Source: Mariannaea sp. PMI_226 (taxonomy: Eukaryota; Ascomycota; Sordariomycetes; Hypocreales; Nectriaceae). From it: DNA of 64,000 nucleotides. Within the stretch, counting starts at the first letter, position 1, and every line of letters begins with the position of its first letter. Shown here piece by piece: positions 22,134-33,773 of this stretch. The notes beneath the pieces were generated by a model, which did not search any database, had not been told where the DNA came from, and was given only the letters and a program-made list of their open reading frames with translations. Location: contig JANFOG010000015.1 in assembly GCA_024336345.1 (NCBI GenBank), positions 124,001 through 188,000 on the forward strand. Direction: 5' to 3'. The position numbers were made by a program, and so were the translations under genes.

Positions 22134-25100
22134 ATGGATTTCAACAGTGCTGTGTCGTCGTTGCATATTCCCCAGCTCATCACGCAGACATCCGACCTGC
22201 GCAATGACTTGTATAATGTCAACAACCTTGAATCAGAGCCAAGAAATGATGTTTATGACGAGCTTTCATCATGGATGGACCTTTTGGAGACTATCACCCA
22301 ATTTGACCTTTCCAGCGATGAAACACGTCATCTGCTAGAAGAAGGCCAGGCACACTGCAGCAAGTATGCCGTTGCCTTGTCAGGTATCAACCAGAATCTC
22401 GATACAGTCAAGGCATCTTGGGATTCCGGAATGAGCTTTATGGCTGTACAGGAATTGCAGACGCTCCGAGGTTCACTTCAGGTGCAGCGAATGGAAATGG
22501 AAAAGTGGATTGTAGATGTAAAGTAAGTAAACCATTATGTTTGGGGAAGGGGGGGGGAGAGAGAAGGGGAGAGTCTGTCTTGTTAGGTGATGTTTTGTCT
22601 CTTCTCAGTCTAACAATTGCTTTATAGGCTCATCTCGAACCCGCAAGACTCGGTGGGAGTTGATAGTCTACAAGATCAAGCCACGGGAGTACAGCAAGAT
22701 GAATTTGTCGATGCTACCCAGTCAACAATGGAACTCCAACAAGATCCAGTAGCACCGGATGTCGCCCCGGATCCAGCTGCAACTCTCTCGGAGTCTGTCA
22801 CGGAGATTCAGCAGCAACAGCAGCCAGATATTGCTAATGTTCAAGAAGCCACTACGGATATACCCGAGCCAGTTTCTTCCAATGCAACAGGAGGAAAAAA
22901 TAAGAAAAAGAAGAACAAGAAAAAGAAAAAGGGACAGCAAGCCAATGCTGTGCAAGAGGCAGCGGAACCGGATGTTGCACAAGAGCCGACGGAAAACATC
23001 CAACAGTCAGCAGTGGATGCTTCACAAGAATCAGCGCCGGACGTCCCACCTGAGATAACCGACATTACACAAGAACCTATCCAGGACGTCGTACAGCCAA
23101 CCGCAGACGCTGTAGACACTCAACAGGAGTCAGTCCCGGATCCCGTTCCACAGACGACGGTGGATGACGATTTCCCGGAACACAGTGGAGATGTTATTCA
23201 GCAAGAACCAGTGGCACAAGGCGAGCAGCAAAATATCGGAACAGAATTGCAGGAGGAGCCATCCTCAGAAATTATCCAGCAGACGATGGTGGGTATTTCG
23301 CCAGAACAGATTGGAGAGGTTCAACCGGAACAGCCAGTTGCAGAAATACAAGAAAAAGAACAAGAACCAGAATATGCAGAAGCAGCAGAAGCGGCAGCAG
23401 CATCAACAACAATCCATGATCAACAAGTCATTGAGCCCCAAGATCTAGGCTTCAACTTTTCGCAAGAGCAGCATACGCTAGTAGGCGTCCCTCCAGAGCA
23501 AAGCGGGGAAGTTTTCCTAGATCTAGCAACGCACGATCAGCAACTTGCAGAACTCCAGGAACCAGTCTTGGATGGAGCAGTACAGCAGCCGGAGGCGGAT
23601 ATTCCGCAGGAGCCGCCAGTTGACACTTATCAAGATATTGATGTGGTGAATACTCTGCAAATGGAGACATCAGACGTGTTACCAGTGCCCAGCGCAGAGG
23701 ACCAGCAAGAACTTGGTGCGGATACGCAACAATCGGTGACAACAGAGATACAGCAGGAACCGGTGCTGGAAATTGTGCAGCCAGACATTCAGGAATCATT
23801 CACAGACGCTCAGCAACAAACTGTAGACTGTGATCAGGATACAGTCTTACATGTTACAGATTCAGGCACATTTGGGGAGGAATCTATTATCGATGTGCAG
23901 CAGAATCCGCCAGACATCATTCATCACGAGTCAACCGTGGATATTGAACATTCAGAGACTCTCCAAGAGCCAGTCGTAGATCTGCAGCAACAATTCCCGG
24001 AAGACATTCAACAGGAACCAGTCCTAGATGTCACCCAACCAGTACTATTCGATTCTCCGCAAGAATCAATCACGGAAATCCAGCAACAGCCGGAAGTAGG
24101 CGTCCAACAGCCATCTTTGCATGCACAGGAGCAGCCAGTGGACAGTCTGCAGTCGTCTGTAATGGCACATCTACAGCTAGTGACTGAAAATCTGCAGCCA
24201 TTCCAAGGCGCTGTTCTCCAGCAGCAGCAGCAGCACCAACTGGGGCTCAACGTCCCACAACAGACTCACACAGAAATGGCTGAAAAACTGCGCGCCATTG
24301 GATTTGGACTGGATGCTGTGATTACTCATATCAATACCCTCCGAGATATTTCGCCGCAAGAACTAGATCAAGCACGCGAACTGCTTACAGGCATGGTTGA
24401 TCAATATAGGTCGGAGTTGCAAGCGTTCAGCCAGGACTTTGACCAACTCCCGACGATGGAGAGTTCCATGGCGAATCTTGGCATGATGAACAGTGATGTA
24501 CGGACAGTCGGCTTGGCAGAAACGCACGAGATGCATCAGAATATTGGTCACTCAGATCCGGACAGCACCCCTGTTGAAGGTAGGCTGATTCCCCTCCTGC
24601 TTCATAGCTCAAAGAAGGCCAACCGCCCCCCGCCCCCCCGAAAAGAAGACAAAAAGAAACTAGCATCATCTTTTGTTCTAACTACCTTTAGGAACCTTTG
24701 TAAGTGCTCTTAGCACCTTTGACTCGGAAACTGTGCAAAACGATACCTCGACCGTCTGGGCTACTCCTTTGTGGGCCCCTTCACATGTCCCCGATGATAT
24801 CAACCGTGAGCAAAACGTGTTTGACTACCTGGACCAGGCCGATGGCGGAAATACTCCTACCAGAGAAGACTATATGCACTCTCGTGACGAATTTGTGGCC
24901 GAAATTGCAGAGTTGATATTGAGTGCAGTTCAGACGGTTGATATTGTTCCGGAAGAAGACCTTGATGAGCCTGCTGAAACTGTCATTGAGAGTCCCGAGT
25001 TGGTGGTTAGTGAAATCCATGCCATCAATATTGATCCGGTGCCAGAATCCGAGCCAGAACCAGCAACAAATGTCGACTTTCAGGACCGCCCAGATACGAC

Positions 25101-26576
25101 ACACAATGATACGGAAACCGCTCATTTCATCACATCTTCTAGCTTAGACACAAGCATGAGAATGAACTCTTTCGATACAGTTGACGTATCGAGCTCCAAG
25201 CGTATGTTTCTTTCTTTCCTCACTCACATAACTATAAAAAGAACAAAAAAATCCATCCTCTATTGTTGTCGACCAAATTTTTTAATTTCTTTTTTTTTAC
25301 TGACTTGCTTGAAGCCGGCGGATTCAAGAGACCGGAAATGATTGACAGCAGCGCCCAGACAATCGAACTCAAACCTGAACCTCCTCTTCTTCCTTCTGCT
25401 GAATCCAGTGATCGAAAGGAAAAGTCTCATTATACTGCTGAAACCAACGATCGAAAGGAAAAGACCGGCCGAAAGACTCGGGCGCAGATTGGCTCGGATC
25501 ATGCCTCCCGATCCATTATTGCCAGGGACACCCAGCGAGTGGCAAGTGTATTCTCCAAGATCATCGCTGGTTCCTATAAAAAAACGGGTGTCAGTCTGGG
25601 AGTGCTCGAGGTGGATGGGAAGGACTGGGCTTCGCAATTCTGCGAGGATCATCGCTACCTCAATGGCATTTTGATGGCCATTACCATTCCAAAGAGGTTG
25701 TTCCTTTGGCATACCCTCAACATCCCCGTGGATGAGGAAACCTGGACCAAGGGATCCCTAGTCAGGACGGTGTCCATGGTGACGGAATCACCTCGCCATC
25801 TGCACTCGTATCCGTTCCGCTTGACGAGGTATATGCCTCCAGACATGCCAAAGTTGCTTCTGCACTGGGACCTCACCAACTGTGGCGAGCCAGAGGTATC
25901 CGCTCGTTTCAAGGAGCTCGTCCGAGCTGGTGGTGAACTCCAACGACGGATAGGAAACTTTTCATACAAGCAAATGGTCGTTTGCATCACGCTCCCTTGG
26001 TCCCTTGTTCAAGGCCAGGTATCAGGAAAGATTCCTGCTCACCAGGATAAAGCATTGGAATTTCTGGATGATATGGGAATCCTATCAGTCATACCAGTGG
26101 ACGAAAAAGTTGACGGCCAGGTCCGGGAAAGAGACTGGTGTCCATCATCCATTAAAATGCAAGGTTCGGAACAAAGCATCACGGCTTATCTTCAAGAGGT
26201 AAAAAAAAAAGCCCTCTTTCTCTCTCACCTAAACTCACCCTTTCTAACCCTTTCTAACCCTCTAAACCCCCTCCCTTTTTTTCAATACTTTTTCTTTCTT
26301 TTTTAAAACATTATCCGCTGACTGATCCAGACTACATTCACTGGGTCTCCTGAATTGGATCCCCCAATGCAAGCAACGCCCACTCGATTCGTGGTCGTGA
26401 CCGTCAGGAAGGGAGAGGTCGACGATTGGCTCGATGCGGTTGGCTGTTCGCTAGGACTGAATTCTCGCAGCATTCGGTATCCTGTCGTTAACGACGAGGT
26501 ACTAGACTACGATCACTTGCGGAGGTATTATAGAAATGCCATCAACCCAAACCCAAGCGCATCTAAAGTAGGATAG
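22134..26576 (+). CDS. Gln/Glu/Pro-rich orphan protein (1326 aa)
   Basis: I do not recognise this protein. Five exons: 22134-22522, 22628-24579, 24692-25201, 25315-26198 and 26331-26576, all GT-AG and phase-consistent (3981 nt). Residues 1-130 form a helical N-terminus (LSSWMDLLETITQFDLSSDE). Residues about 135-700 are a long disordered stretch of imperfect units such as IQQEPV, DVQQ and VLDVTQP, very rich in Gln, Glu, Pro, Val and Asp, with a lysine tract (KNKKKKNKKKKKGQQ near residue 220). A helical segment (about 560-640, MAEKLRAIGFGLDAVITHIN) follows. Residues from about 950 on look globular: a short AESSDRKEKS/AETNDRKEKT duplication, then SKIIAGSYKKTGVSLGVLEV, KRLFLWHTLNIPVDEETW and a C-terminal RFVVVTVRKGEVDDWLDAVG. 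The start is the first in-frame ATG. The splice model is well supported; a function cannot be assigned. Confidence 0.82.
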
Positions 26577-26873
26577 TAAAAAAAAAAAAGAAAGGAGAAG
26601 AAGAAGAAGTACAAGGAGTCATTTAAAAATGGCTTGCTTGGCAAGGGACACCATTTTGATTGCATGTCGCCTGAGGCACGAGGCACTTGGTTGTTGTTAC
26701 TTTACCTACCTTGGGAGGAACCTTTGGGTACCCTACATGTTTCCCTTTTTTTGTTCTTGTTTTTTTTTTAATGCGCACAATTATCCAGATTCATCCATTC
26801 TTAGGCGCAGAAAAAAGAAAGAAAAAACGAGATACCAAAAAAAATTACCACTTCTTACTGTTAAGTGAATGAT
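26577..26873. other. Short intergenic spacer
   Basis: 297 bp between two plus-strand genes, A-rich with T-runs near 26740-26770. It must hold the 3' UTR of the orphan gene and the promoter of the hydrolase, so the two transcripts may overlap. Confidence 0.5.
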
Positions 26874-27995
26874 ATGATTATTTCAACCCTTCGGACATTA
26901 CACTCGTGGTTTCGGCCCTTGCTTGTGGCTGTTTTCAAACCTGGAATTCGATGGGAGTATCGTTGGCGACTCCTCTTGCTCCAACCTCTGGCTTTGCTAA
27001 CCAACATAATTGGCACTGTACCTTACCTCTTATCCGCTCCGTTTACTGTCGAGCACATCACTATATCACCTGGATTAACCATCAGAGTACTCGTCTATAA
27101 AACAACTGGTACTGGACGAGGTCGTCGGCTTAGGCCTCTGCATGTGGACATTCATGGCGGTGCATTCATTGGTGGTCTGCCTGAGAACACAGCCGAATTC
27201 GATCAACGCATCGCCAAGGAGACTGGTGCAGTGGTAGTGAGCATCACCCATCGATATGCGCCAGAACACGTCTTTCCTGCTGCTATTGATGATGTAGACG
27301 CGACTATTCGATGGCTTCACGAGCACGCTGAATCCCGATGGGGTGCTGATGCCGCGTTGATGACCACCAGCGGCTCGTCTGCAGGCGGAAACCTAGCTTT
27401 GGCAGCGACCCAGCAAATGTGTTGCCAGCCCTCAGCCTCAACTGCAATCAAGGCTGTCGTCATGTTCTATGCGCCCATCGACCTTCGACTCAAGCCCATA
27501 GAAAAGCCACGCCCTGCCAAATTTCCGTCGACGGATCCTCTCGCTGTTCTACAGCCTCTCTTTGATTCTTACGTCGGGCCAGTCCGTGCAGAGAACATGA
27601 ACAATCCCAGAATGAGTCCCATTCTGGCAAAGAGGGAAACGCTGCCGAACCGGATCCTGGTGGTCGTTGCGGGGGTGGATATTCTGGTGGCTGAGCTGAT
27701 GTCGTTTGCGGAGCGGGTGAATCAAGAGGATCACCAGAACGGGGAAACGGGACGGGTCGAGGTTCTGTACGATGAGAGTGTTTTCCATGGATATTTGGAG
27801 TGTAAGTGAATGAACAATTTCCCCCCTCCTGCTCCTCTTCCTCCTCCTCCTCCACAAAACTCAAGAAAAACCACTGACTAGTCACAAGTGCCGGATGCGA
27901 TTGTAGGAAGGGAGACAAAGGACAGGGCATTTAGCCGAAGCATCCAGGTGCTGCGAGAGGCTTATGCAGAGCATGGATGGACCTGGGAGGTGTAA
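26874..27995 (+). CDS. Alpha/beta hydrolase, hormone-sensitive-lipase type (344 aa)
   Basis: Probable esterase or lipase acting on small acyl or aryl esters; the substrate is unknown. Exon 1 is 26874-27801 and exon 2 is 27889-27995. The oxyanion motif HGG is seen in VDIHGGAFIGG (about residue 94), the nucleophile elbow is SGSSAGGN (GxSxG type, about 167), the acid residue is the Asp of VAGVDILV and the His is in SVFHGYLE. The donor is GTAAGT at 27802. The acceptor is the less usual CACAAG ending at 27888, giving HGYLELPDAIVGRE. The two stronger-looking nearby AGs give a stop codon or a frameshift. An N-terminal hydrophobic segment (WRLLLLQPLALLTNIIG) suggests a membrane anchor. The start is the first ATG; a near-cognate GTG lies three codons upstream. 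Confidence 0.9.
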
Positions 27996-28836
27996 GTGAG
28001 TACAGATGCGTATCGTGTAATTTTGCAACGAATTAGTTTAGCTCCCTCCTCTCAATCATCTGTATTATAGCAAATTCCCCATTCATGTCTTTCTAATCCC
28101 ACCTACCCTACATCTGGGTGCTACGCATTTGATTAGCTCCAATTGTCTTTTATGAATACGTACATTGCCATACCATTTGCCGGGAATGCTTCAAGGGTCG
28201 TGCCTTGGGCCGAGAGAAACAAAATTCACTTAGCAAACGGTGTTAGCCGCCCGCATACCTCTCTCACTCTCATGACATTGGGTAGTCCCTCATACTGCAT
28301 TCCCCATCCCGCTGATAATGGGGAGAGTAGCCCCAGCAAATAAGCCTAAATGACATCACCTCATAGCAGGCAAGCCAACGTCTCCCGAGACACGCCTTCC
28401 GAAACCCAGAGCAAAAAAAAAAAAGAGGGCATAACAGTATAATATTAATAAATCATGGATTGACACGACAGCCTTGATGCATCGGCTAAGCGCTTTTTGC
28501 AATTGCCAAGTCATGCGTGGTTTGGCTATTGGTTGCACCCTCGGTGACGAAGCCCGGTCCTTCCACAGGTCACCGCGGTCGTCGACCCAGCAACCAGTGT
28601 CAACAAAGCCAGCCCAGTCGGTCCTGCCCGCCAACCATTCACTATCATCCCTCTTGAACGACTGCCTCTACTGTTGCTTCCCTTTCACCCCCGTTTTACC
28701 GCAAGAGGGATAAGAACTTTATCAACTACAATAACCACTCTATTCTTGTTGTTGCTGTTGCTTTTCTGCTTTTTTTCTGTTTTGTCCCTTTTCTTCTTGG
28801 TGCTTTTTCTTGCACAAATATCGTTGAACGACTCAG
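27996..28836. other. Intergenic, no gene seen
   Basis: 841 bp between two plus-strand genes. It becomes C/T-rich from about 28640, consistent with a promoter and leader for the downstream gene. No supportable frame. Confidence 0.55.
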
Positions 28837-31800
28837 ATGCCCCGACGCATTAGGGCTCAGGACCTCGACTTTGACATTCACGTCGACAAGTCTTGCTTGA
28901 GTGAACTGACAGACGACTCCCAAATGGAGCATATAGCTGAGCAAGAAATGAAGCTTGATGAGATGGAGCAACTAAAAAAGGAAATCGACAATACTCTCGA
29001 ATCAATTCCTAGCATGGAAAACGGAATCGAAACCCCCAAGGGGGAGGAGGTGGAAGAAGCCGAGACAAGCACACCGCATCTGGAATCTTCCTTTAATGAA
29101 TATGCCCACGACCAAGACGACAATCACAACATCGACGATGACGCCCACGATCCAGCCTCTGGATCTGAGGGTACAGATTCCCGAAGAGAATCCCTAGAGT
29201 CTTCTGCCTCGACGGGTTCGTACGTTGCACACCGCCATCGTCGGACGTCCCACCGGACAGAGGCTTTGATTCAAGCTGCTGCACGAGACATTGTCAGCCA
29301 GATTGAGGCCAACCGCGGGCGGGAATCCATAAATACTGTATCAGAGGCCGACGAGAGCTATCTTACCCAGTCTGATCTTTTGAGTGCTGGTAGACCGTCA
29401 GATGCTCACTCGATGGCAGACGTCTCAGGCGCCGAACAGAGTCTGTACAGTCACCGTGAGTCTCTTGAGAGCCAAGGACAAGACCAAAACCCAGAGTCCA
29501 ACAGTGGTCGAGAGTCAATGAATGGTGATCAACATGGTCTCAATGAGCAAATAGCCAGCCGGCCATCAGATGCTCATTCCATGGCTGAGAGCAGCGGTGC
29601 CCGAGAGTCTCTTGGCAGTGAAACTGCGGGATCGGTTCACAGCAATGGACTCCAGTCTGCACATGCCGCAGACGACGGCGATGATAACGACTATGACCAA
29701 GCTGCTGCTCGCTCATCAGATGCTATTCTTGATGAGGAGCAGGAGCAGGAGCAGGAGCAGGAGCGAGAAGACAAGGACCTACGACAGTCCGTTGGCAGTA
29801 ACAACTACTCTAGTCACCGGCAATCGACTAGCAGCCACTCCTCCTCTATGCATGGACGAGAATCGGTGAATAGCCATCGACAGTCCACAAGCAGCCACGG
29901 ATCATCAGCCAAGCATAGTGACTCTGGTAGTCACCACCATCGCAGCTCCACAAGGAATAGCAATGGCCATGGTCGGGAACACTTGTCCCGCACCCCTGGC
30001 AGCAGCAGCAGCAGCAGCCGCAGCAGCGCTCGTCCATCAGATGGCCATCGATCAGTAGCTGGTAGCCACTCTACAGAAGATGAGCGTGCATCTCACCGTG
30101 ACGATGACGACGATGACGATGTGTTTAGCAACCACAGTCTCAGGAGCTCCATGGGCTCCGTATCGGACTCGGACCACAAGAAGCTGGAAAAGATGATGTC
30201 CATGGGCCGACCCTCCATTATTTCCGACATTAGCCAGTACGATAGGGAAGCCGAGGCCGAGGAGGAGGAGCAGTTTGTTCCCACAATTAGAGGAGTTCCT
30301 CGACCTGTGTTTAGGTCTCCATCGTCTGTCAAGGCCATGCAAATGTCGTCACCCCCAGGGTCCGTGTATGGATCATCATCCTCTCGGTCCAGGCGAGGTC
30401 GTTCCCGCCTGGGTTCACCTGGTCTGTCCTCTGCGCAGTATTCTCCCAAGAAGACGCCACCGCGCTTCCGGCGGGCCACTCCACCCCTCGTTCTGCTGCA
30501 TGTCACACTTTTGCCGCTGCGATGGGGTTGGGGCGAGGTGCTGGAGCGCGCGAGCACTGCTGAGCTGACCCATGACGCCAAGGTCGTGCGTGATGCCTGG
30601 CGCCAGCTTCAGGATCGCATGGGCGACACAACTGTTGAACGCGGTATTCTCCTGCCTCACCCTCAGAATGACTATGAGATTCTGGAGGAGCGGTTGCTCG
30701 AGGCCCTGGAACTTCCCATGAGGCGTCGTGCTCGTATCCTTGAGTGTGGCCATTACCTTGGTCCGTCCAACGAGATGACCTTGGTCGACGACTCTGATAG
30801 TGACGAGGAGGACGATTACGTCGCTAACACCACCACCGCCACTGCTGCTGACAGCAACAAAACTCACTGGTGCAAGACGTGCCGCTCCGAGATTCGATAT
30901 GACGCTCTGGGACCCGGTAAAATCTTCCGTGTCAAGGTGTATGCTTCCAATGGCCTGATGAGGGCCGGTGCCTGGGAGGCTTGCTGGAAGGAGATGGAGC
31001 GAGTGGATGTTGAGATTGAGCCCCTTGTCGATCCAACCGTCCAAGACGAGATGAATCGACTAGAAGCCGAGCAGGAGAGGGAGCTAGAGGAGCAAGAGAG
31101 AGAATTGGAGGAGCGTGAGAGAGAGTTGGAGGAACAGGAGAGACAGCTAGAGATGGATCACTACGACTACTCGGAACATGATGAGCTCGAGCCAGAGCAA
31201 GAGTATGAACAGATTGTGGACCTTGAACATCATCATGACGATGAGATTCTTGACCAGCACGAACTTGAGCTTGAACCTGAGCTTGAGCTTGAGCCCGAGC
31301 CTGAATTTGCAGAGCCCAGAGAACCAGAGGCAACTGCACACGATTACATGGCAGACGGCTCCGACCATGTTGTCGAGCATGAAACTCTTGAAGATTCCCA
31401 TGAGAGTCACAATGACATTGCACGCGAGGTGGTGCAGGAGGAAAACCACCTCGATCTCGACCACAGCCTGCATCAAGGTCAAGACCAAGACCTGGAAGAG
31501 CAGGAGGAGGAGGAGGAGGACCATCACTCAGAGCACAACGACGGGGACGCTACTTTTATGGAACATGGCGTTCGAGTACCTACCCCTGAGCCGCATATCG
31601 AAACTCCCGAGGAGATACAGCGACGTGACGAGGAGAGGCTTCGGGAAATCTACGGTGATTCTCATGTTTCTCGAGATCGTGAATCCGCTCAATACGACTC
31701 CCCGCACTCAGCCGAGCCCGCACCCGACTTTGCCAGCAAGAAGGCGCCCTCTGGTTACCCGCCTGCCGACTACCCCCATCAGGAAGCGCCACGAGACCTT

Positions 31801-32062
31801 AGGAACGCTTCTCTCCCCGACTTGCTCCTGGAGTCAGCCCGCGTTCTGATGCAGGACAAGAAGAATGTCATCATTTGCCTGCTCAGCGTGCTTATTCTGA
31901 TGCTTGCCCTACGCAGTGGTCAGCCTCAATCTGATCCACGAGCCTTTCAAACGCTGGTGGTGAGCCAAGGAGGTCCCACTGTGACGGTGACACATATTCC
32001 GCCACAGGAGACGCAAGCCATGCCTGTTGTTGAAAAGCAAACGGGCATGACGGTAGCGGGGG

Positions 32063-32105
<43 letters not shown>

Positions 32106-33294
32106 CCAACACCAACATCATCATCAGCATCATCAACAGCACCAACAACAACAGGAACAAACTCGTGGCCTGGATATCAGAGGAGAGCAGCTTCAACAGC
32201 AGGCCATCCAAGAGAATCATGTCCACAGCCAGTCTCAAGGCCTAGAAGTTAGAAATGAACCTGTACCGGAGAGCATGCTCATTGAGAGCTACTCCCAAAG
32301 TCAGGAAACTAGGGAGCTTGTCCCAGAAAGTATGCTGATTGAGAGTCACCCTCAAAGTCAGGAGATTAGGGAGGAACCAGCCCAACAGACCATGCCGTCT
32401 ATTGATGGGCCCCAGAAACAAATCGAATGTAAGCCCGAAGCCCATGAACGCGATCTGGACAGTCACATCCAAGAGAGCGATACTGAGATGGAAATTGAAA
32501 CCGAAGCTGAGACTGCAACCCAGGAGATTGAGATTGAGAAGAGTTGGGTTGAGGAGAGCCTGGTGATGTCTGGGCAAGTTGAAGAGGATCTCATCATGTC
32601 TAATCAGGTTGAAGAGAGCTTTATGACGCCTAAGCAGGTTGAAGAGAGTCTCGTCGTTTCTGAACAGATTGAAGAGAATCTCGTCATGCCTAGAGAGATT
32701 AAAGAGAGTTTGGTCATCTCTGAACGGATTGAAGAGAGTCTCGTCGTTCCTGAACAGGTTGAAGAGAGCCTCGTCGTGTCTGAACAGATCGAAGAGAGTC
32801 TTATCATGCCTGAACAGATTGAGGAGAGTCTCATGATGTCTGCGCAGGACGATGAGACCTTCGTCATGCCTGAGCAAGCTGAAGAGAGTCCCACCCTGTC
32901 TGGTCAGACTGAGGAGAGTCTGATGATCTTGGAACAGGCGGTTGACGCTATACTAAGCATCTCCTCTTCCTTTTCCGAGAGAGTCTCCAAGAGCCTCTCC
33001 ATCCCCAGCTCTCCAAATCCCTCACCAGCTTCCTCGACTGGCTCTGCCGACCCTTGCGGCGCATGTTCTTTGGCGTACGAATCAGACCACCTAGCCTCTC
33101 TCCCATCTGGCTCAGTGTTGATGATTGAAGCGTCGTTGAAAGCGTCAGAACCCCTTATCCGTGAGACGGAGACGGTCGTTTCAGAGCGAATTGTTCGCAT
33201 TGTCGAGACTGTGACGGAGATTGAGACTGCAACTGTGAGGGTTACTGAGACGGAGACAATCTCTCAGCCCACTCAGCTCGCCGACTCGGTTTGA
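28837..33294 (+). CDS. Large acidic membrane protein with tandem decapeptide repeats (1485 aa)
   Basis: Intronless. Function unknown; I have only a weak memory of similar fungal proteins being labelled 'pathway-specific nitrogen regulator' and would not rely on it. The N-terminal third is acidic and Ser/His-rich with recurring RPSDAHSMA and RQSTSSH motifs, poly-Ser and an Asp run. Residues about 548-729 look globular and conserved: LVLLHVTLLPLRWGWGEVLE, ARILECGHYLGPSNEMTL, HWCKTCRSEI and GLMRAGAWEACWKEME. An EER-rich coiled coil follows (about 735-775), then Glu/His-rich sequence. One membrane span lies at about 1009-1027 (NVIICLLSVLILMLALRSG). Beyond it are a Gln/His tract from (CAA)n (about 1077-1108) and, at 1238-1367, thirteen consecutive 10-residue repeats of the type VEESLVVSEQ. 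The tail is Ser-rich and then Glu/Thr/Val-rich. Start: ATG at 28837 after a CT-rich leader. Confidence 0.85.
32068..32103 (+). repeat. (CAA)n coding microsatellite
   Basis: About 12 CAA codons encoding poly-Gln, continuing into CAA/CAC/CAT codons for Gln/His, inside the 1485-aa protein just beyond its membrane span. Confidence 0.9.
32548..32937 (+). repeat. 13 tandem 30-bp repeats encoding decapeptides
   Basis: Thirteen in-frame 30-bp units with no insertions, encoding ten residues each. The rough consensus is [VI]EESL[VI][MV]xEQ; examples are VEESLVMSGQ, IEENLVMPRE, IEESLIMPEQ and TEESLMILEQ. The most divergent units are near the 3' end (DDETFVMPEQ, AEESPTLSGQ). Confidence 0.95.
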
Positions 33295-33773
33295 TGAATG
33301 TTTAATTTTTTTTTTGGAGCCGTAAATACCTAACGAATGAAATAGCAAAGGAGAGACTGGGAGAGAAGAAGAAGAAAAAAGGAAACAAGGAAACAAGGGA
33401 ACAAAGGGAGAAGCCAGAAGCAAGAATGAATGTTTCATGCCTGATGTGAGCAATGAAGGATATACCTGGGACGTTTTTGGACGAATTCTTATTTAGCGAG
33501 ACTCGATGTAAACCATTTTTTGTTTTCGTTTTTTTTTTACAATTACATAGGATGAATATGATTAGATATAGCTTTTTCTTCTTCTTGGGATTGTCTTTTT
33601 AAGTTTGTACTATCAAATCCATTTCATTGTATTATTCAAGGTTGTTGTTGTTGTTGCATGTAGACTGCCGCCAACGCCGTGCTATATATTATTCATATCT
33701 TTATTCTCCTCCCAGATGTACATTTTCTTTCCCGTTTCCCCTTCTTGTCCTTTCAAATGGTTTTTTTTTTTTT
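33295..33773. other. Convergent 3' region
   Basis: 479 bp between the stops of the 1485-aa protein gene (+) and the small membrane protein (-). A-rich and T-rich tracts and a short GTT repeat near 33640. No gene seen. Confidence 0.55.

Noticed and set aside
26241..26275. Telomere-like CTAACCC repeats
   Set aside because: Only two and a half 10-bp units inside an intron; the branch-point reading explains them better and no true CCCTAA array is present.
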